A DNA stretch of 18,417 bases from JAISGQ01 sp045536305 (GTDB lineage Bacteria; Bacillota; Clostridia; Oscillospirales; Acutalibacteraceae): assembly GCA_045536305.1 (NCBI GenBank), contig JAZSNH010000035.1:1-18417 (forward strand), given 5' to 3'. The notes beneath the pieces were generated by a model. It was not told the origin of the DNA. It worked only from the letters and a program-made list of their open reading frames with translations, and did no database searches. Within the stretch, counting starts at the first letter, position 1, and each line of letters starts with the position of its first letter. The position numbers and the translations under genes were made by a program. Positions 15,425 through 18,417 of the stretch are shown piece after piece.

Positions 15425-15452
15425 AAAAAGCGTCCGTCAGGACGCTTTTTTT
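15423..15452. terminator. Bidirectional terminator between convergent genes
   Basis: A run of seven A and GCGTCC (15423-15435), the loop GTCA and then GGACGC with seven T (15440-15452) form a textbook terminator in both directions. It overlaps the stop codons of the XRE gene and the 645-aa gene. Confidence 0.93.
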
Positions 15453-17388
15453 AATATATCCACAGCTTTCTTCTTCGTCTCAGGCAATAAAATAGAGCTC
15501 TTAAAAGCGCCGTGATAATTCCTGCAAATGCAATGGGAACAATCGCTGTTCTGACGCCGATGTCAGCTATTACATCAAACTGAGTTCGTCCCCAAAGATA
15601 AAGCATTGCCAAAACAGCACACATGATGCTTGATGTGGGAAGGTATCTTACGGCGGCGGAAACAAAGGCGGAGGCAAAAAACTTTTGCCTTGTCTTCTTG
15701 TCGGTATTTCGCTTTCTTTCAAGGCGTTCCTTTCTTCTAAGCGCAAAGCCTCTCAGCGCTCGCTTTACGCATCTGAGTGTTGAATTTATCGATTCGCAAT
15801 CAGGCTCCGATGCCTCTTTCGTAAGAACATTCACAGAGACCTGCACAAAGCCGTTTTTTATCGCACAGTCAACTATTCCAGAATTTGAATATTCGGGACG
15901 CTCGTTAAAAAAATCGGTACCGTAGGTCTTTGCAAATTCTATTCCGCGAAGCATGCCTGCTTTGCGCTCGGCACGCTTCATTTTTACCTGCGAAGCGCAA
16001 ACGGTAAAGCCATAGTTGAGATTATTTCCGTCAAGAGCCTCGGGCTCACGTTCGATTATTGCAGTTATATATTCGGCTTTGCCGTGTCTTATTCTGCGGT
16101 ATTGAGGGTATTCGCCGTCAAACCCCATTTTAATAAGCGGCGGTTCTATTGCTGCACGAAATGCACCGGCAGCTGTTCTGAATACATTTTCCCTCGTACT
16201 TACACTCTCTTCGCAGTCACCCGCTTTTTTCATCATTTTGTGCAGTCTTGCGAGAAGCGGCATCAGGCGGCCGTGGGAACAGAGCTCGTCCATGACACAG
16301 GGAAGCCTTCGAAGGGTGCTGAGTGCGGCGTCAATATTCTCTTCCTCCATTTTTTCAGCGGCTTTTTTCATAAGCGCACACAGCGGCTCGGCTTTTTCCT
16401 CCTCAAATATATCCGTTATACGCTCAAACATATAGCGGTTGTCCGCAAGGTCTATAAGAATATCCTCGCTCTTTATATCACCGCTTTTCCCTTTGTCTGC
16501 CAGTATTTTTGTCGCTGAAATAAGACGCGCCGCAGGCAGTGCGGCACGTTCGGAAGCGGACAGTATCGCTTCGCCTGCAAGGGATGCCTTTTCACAAAGC
16601 ACCTCGCTGCTGTATCGAATCGTCTCAAGCCTTGAGGCGCCGCGTATTTCTGCGGCTTGTGCATAGTTTATCGCATCAAGCTTTACCTGCGGTGCGCCGC
16701 AGGTAAAGGATATCTGTTTCCACGCACTCCCTCTCAGAGCGCGGATGGTTTTATCATCTACCGAAAATTCCGTATCAAAAAGAATGCTGAAACGGTATCT
16801 GTCATTTTCAATGACCTCACCCTCAATTATGTACATAAAACCGAGGGTCGATATGCAGTCATCGCTTATATCACCGCAGGAGGGAAAGGTTATGCTCAGT
16901 CTGCCCCAGCGCCGTTCGTGCAGGGACAATTCGAGCGTATCATTATCTTTTCTCTCCAGCAGTGCACGCTGATTATTATAGCCCATGCCGATAGCAAGAA
17001 GGCATTCTCCCGAGACAGTGTTCAAATTATCTGCCACGGCCTTTAAATGGCTTTTCCACTCCGTTCGAGCCTGATCGTTATCGCGCCATATAGATTGCAG
17101 CCATGCAAAAAAAGGTCGCATTTTACCAACCCTCTCGGGACTGCAGCGGTCATCTGAGAGGGCAGCTATATGAGGCGGCACATGAGAGCCTGTATCGTAT
17201 CTACCGCTGCCAAGCTCCGTTATCGCGCTTTTCACGTCCTGTGCGACCCTACTTCGAACAGCGTAGGGCTGCACCTTCAAACGGGCTATAAACTCATCGG
17301 GATCAAGCTCATTGTGCCTTGAAAACATGCTCGACCTCGAAGCTAAAAACGCTTCTATGCCAAGCCTTTGCCTGTCGAGAAATTTCAT
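15451..17388 (-). CDS. Large protein of unknown function with C-terminal membrane anchor, 645 aa
   Basis: I do not recognise this 645-residue protein. The first 530 or so residues are soluble in character, without a signal peptide. Residues 260-385 look strongly helical and repeat-poor. A very basic segment (about 545-568) precedes two membrane segments at about 584-600 and 613-634, and a tail of Arg/Lys residues follows. The layout suggests a large cytoplasmic domain tethered to the membrane by its C-terminal end. AAGGAG lies 14 bases before the ATG, longer than usual, and the lexA stop is 18 bases upstream, so the gene is almost certainly read from the lexA promoter. Its link to DNA damage is inferred from this position only. 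Confidence 0.82.
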   Translation of the reverse strand: MKFLDRQRLGIEAFLASRSSMFSRHNELDPDEFIARLKVQPYAVRSRVAQDVKSAITELGSGRYDTGSHVPPHIAALSDDRCSPERVGKMRPFFAWLQSIWRDNDQARTEWKSHLKAVADNLNTVSGECLLAIGMGYNNQRALLERKDNDTLELSLHERRWGRLSITFPSCGDISDDCISTLGFMYIIEGEVIENDRYRFSILFDTEFSVDDKTIRALRGSAWKQISFTCGAPQVKLDAINYAQAAEIRGASRLETIRYSSEVLCEKASLAGEAILSASERAALPAARLISATKILADKGKSGDIKSEDILIDLADNRYMFERITDIFEEEKAEPLCALMKKAAEKMEEENIDAALSTLRRLPCVMDELCSHGRLMPLLARLHKMMKKAGDCEESVSTRENVFRTAAGAFRAAIEPPLIKMGFDGEYPQYRRIRHGKAEYITAIIEREPEALDGNNLNYGFTVCASQVKMKRAERKAGMLRGIEFAKTYGTDFFNERPEYSNSGIVDCAIKNGFVQVSVNVLTKEASEPDCESINSTLRCVKRALRGFALRRKERLERKRNTDKKTRQKFFASAFVSAAVRYLPTSSIMCAVLAMLYLWGRTQFDVIADIGVRTAIVPIAFAGIITALLRALFYCLRRRRKLWIY

Positions 17389-17406
17389 GCTGCGATTGTC
17401 TGCTCC

Positions 17407-18000
17407 TTAACTGTAGTACCTAAAACATGCAACGACCTTTCCGATGACCTGAATGTCTCTCGAAATGATCGGATCGTAAAGAGGATTTTCAGGCTGAAGC
17501 CTTAAATATCCGTCCTTTTCGCGGTAGAAGCGCATTACGGTCGCCTCGTCCTCGATAAGGCCTATGACGATCTCACCGTTTTCGGCATAAGTGGTCTTTT
17601 CTGCAATAATTACGTCGCCGTCAAGAATGCCTGCTTCTATCATACTGTCGCCCTGAACGCGCAGTGCAAACAGTGTGTCCGCTCCGTGTCTGTCTGCCGG
17701 ATAAGGAATGGAAGCGACCACCTCCTCATAGGCATAGGCAGGAAGACCTGCCGTTACTCTGCCCAGCAGAGGCACCTGCACAACAGGCGCATCGGTAGTC
17801 AGACGGATCGCGCGGTTAAGACCATCGCCTCTGGTGATATATCCCTCTTCCTCCAGCTTTTTCAGGTGATTATGTACGGAGGAGGTGGATTTCAGACCCG
17901 TTGCGGCGCAGATCTCTCTTATTGTAGGCGGAATGCCGCCCTGCGAACATTCGCGAAGATACTCAAGAATTTTATGCTGTACATCAGATACTCTTGCCAT
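17407..18000 (-). CDS. lexA: LexA repressor, catalytic Lys replaced by Met
   Basis: A 197-residue SOS repressor. It has an N-terminal winged helix (about 1-66, with PTIREICAATGLKSTSSVHNHL) and a C-terminal S24 peptidase domain. The Ala84-Gly85 cleavage site (RVTAGLPA) and the nucleophile Ser119 (GDSM) are intact. The general base, Lys in the family motif TVKRF, is Met156 here (codon ATG read on the minus strand at 17535-17533). In E. coli, changing this Lys abolishes self-cleavage, so RecA-driven cleavage may not work in this protein; a sequencing error needs excluding. AGGAGG lies before the ATG. Two LexA boxes sit in its own promoter, and the unknown 645-aa gene follows in the operon. Confidence 0.94.
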   Translation of the reverse strand: MARVSDVQHKILEYLRECSQGGIPPTIREICAATGLKSTSSVHNHLKKLEEEGYITRGDGLNRAIRLTTDAPVVQVPLLGRVTAGLPAYAYEEVVASIPYPADRHGADTLFALRVQGDSMIEAGILDGDVIIAEKTTYAENGEIVIGLIEDEATVMRFYREKDGYLRLQPENPLYDPIISRDIQVIGKVVACFRYYS

Positions 18001-18054
18001 ACTCAGCCTCCTGAAAGGTTAATGGATATAATAGGATCAAGTTTATTTATGCAT

Positions 18055-18083
18055 AGTATAACATACGTTCGATAAAATTGCAA
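18055..18083 (-). promoter_or_regulatory. Promoter of lexA
   Basis: On the minus strand TTGCAA (-35, 18078-18083), a 17-base spacer and TATACT (-10, 18055-18060) lie 54 bases before the lexA start. One LexA box fills the spacer and another overlaps the -35 box. Confidence 0.7.
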
Positions 18084-18094
18084 ACATTTGTTTG
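18058..18094 (-). promoter_or_regulatory. Two LexA operators (SOS boxes) of the Gram-positive type
   Basis: Minus-strand CGAACGTATGTTAT (18058-18071) and CAAACAAATGTTTG (18081-18094) each match the Bacillus consensus CGAACRNRYGTTYC at 12 of 14 positions. Their 23-bp spacing places both over the promoter, so LexA should repress its own operon. Confidence 0.75.
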
Positions 18095-18169
18095 GGAATT
18101 GTGATAAAAATTTTTATTTTTCATTTAAACTCAGGTAACATATTTTCTGATATTTGAGATATATTATTA

Positions 18170-18300
18170 TTGCATCCGAAAATATTGCCGCAAAGGAAAG
18201 CCGCAAGCCTTTCGGCAATGACGGTGCAATGTTATACCCTCCTCAATGTACCCCTCTTGAGAAAAAACAACAGTCCGCACCGAAAGGTGCGGGCTGTTTT
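18170..18300 (+). ncRNA. Candidate small structured RNA ending at a terminator
   Basis: The region has an outer pairing TTGCATCCG / CGGTGCAA (18170-18178 with 18222-18229, one bulge) enclosing a long hairpin. That hairpin pairs ATTGCCG with CGGCAAT and AAAGG with CCTTT (18184-18219). A small CTCAA/TTGAG hairpin and an intrinsic terminator at 18271-18300 follow. No open frame with a ribosome site overlaps it. It does not match a riboswitch class that I can name, and no clear promoter was found, so this is a candidate only. The opposite strand could fold similarly. Confidence 0.35.
18271..18300. terminator. Intrinsic terminator (either direction)
   Basis: CAGTCCGCACC (18271-18281), the tetraloop GAAA and GGTGCGGGCTG (18286-18296) form an 11-bp stem with one G-T wobble. 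TTTTCGTTT follows on the plus strand, and GTTTTTTC follows shortly after on the minus strand. Confidence 0.85.
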
Positions 18301-18336
18301 CGTTTAATGCTGCAAAAATTGGAGTTTAGCGTTGAG

Positions 18337-18360
18337 AAAAAATGGCGGCCTGACGGCCGC
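18337..18360 (-). terminator. Minus-strand intrinsic terminator
   Basis: GCGGCC (18345-18350), TGAC and GGCCGC (18355-18360) form a compact GC stem. On the minus strand it is followed by CA and six T (18337-18342). It probably ends a minus-strand transcript that enters from beyond the right edge. Confidence 0.65.
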
Positions 18361-18413
18361 GCAATGCTGCCCATTGCAAGGGAGCGGGTTGCCACACCAG
18401 TGTGCGCACTGGT
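18361..18413. repeat. Clustered palindromes at the right edge
   Basis: Two further hairpins lie side by side: GCAATG-CTGCC-CATTGC (18361-18377) and ACCAGTG-TGCG-CACTGGT (18396-18413). Together with the two terminators they fill the last 150 bases with inverted repeats. This looks like a structured RNA end or a dispersed palindromic repeat unit. No gene is supported here. Confidence 0.5.
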
Positions 18414-18417
18414 TCGC

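Noticed and set aside
13165..15452. An intact prophage or integrative element around the HTH and XRE regulators
   Set aside because: No integrase, structural gene or attachment repeats are visible; only the three-gene module is supported.
18170..18229. A cyclic-di-GMP (GEMM) or other named riboswitch, suggested by the GCAAAGG and CCGCAAGCC stretches
   Set aside because: The conserved core order and stems of GEMM are not reproduced, and no regulated gene follows, so only a generic structured-RNA candidate is reported.
18303..18417. A minus-strand frame open from the right edge (…NPLPCNGQHCAAV…)
   Set aside because: It runs through several palindromes and a terminator, has no visible start or ribosome site, and its composition looks non-coding.

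Overview
This window comes from a Gram-positive, low-to-moderate GC anaerobe. It is most likely a gut-type Clostridia near Ruminococcaceae/Oscillospiraceae, although the genus is inferred and not proven. The supporting signs are strong AGGAGG-type ribosome sites, several TTG and GTG starts, sigma-A-like promoters with 16-17 bp spacers, Bacillus-type LexA operators, a YwlE-type phosphatase signature, and a LytTR/DUF3021 pair. No tRNA, rRNA, CRISPR array or transposase is seen.

Left part (1-2.7 kb). The start of a gene runs off the left edge on the minus strand. Next comes a minus-strand operon: LytTR regulator, DUF3021 membrane protein, ABC ATPase and ABC-2 permease. Its promoter has a 21-bp-period direct repeat just upstream of the -35 box, as expected for a LytTR target, so the operon probably regulates itself.

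Middle part (2.7-13.2 kb, plus strand). An SDR oxidoreductase and polA come first. A strong hairpin separates them from a fused protein (YwlE-like phosphatase plus RimI-like acetyltransferase) and an unrecognised 158-aa protein. The Holliday-junction operon follows: ruvC, ruvA, two tandem YwaF-like membrane proteins, ruvB and an RlmI-like methyltransferase. A remnant of a second methyltransferase 3' end and a GNAT gene close this stretch at a large bidirectional terminator.

Right part (13.2-18.4 kb). Between two terminators lies a compact divergent module. Leftward it encodes a sigma-region-4-like HTH protein and a six-TM membrane protein of unknown function. Rightward it encodes an XRE regulator with a catalytically dead-looking S24 domain and a palindromic operator at its promoter. 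After it, on the minus strand, lexA and a 645-aa unknown membrane-anchored protein form an operon behind two LexA boxes. This LexA keeps the cleavage site and Ser119 but has Met in place of the catalytic Lys, the most striking single observation here. The final 300 bases are non-coding and rich in hairpins and terminators, possibly holding a small structured RNA.

The window combines DNA repair genes (polA, ruvCAB, lexA) with several poorly described membrane proteins placed inside or beside repair operons.
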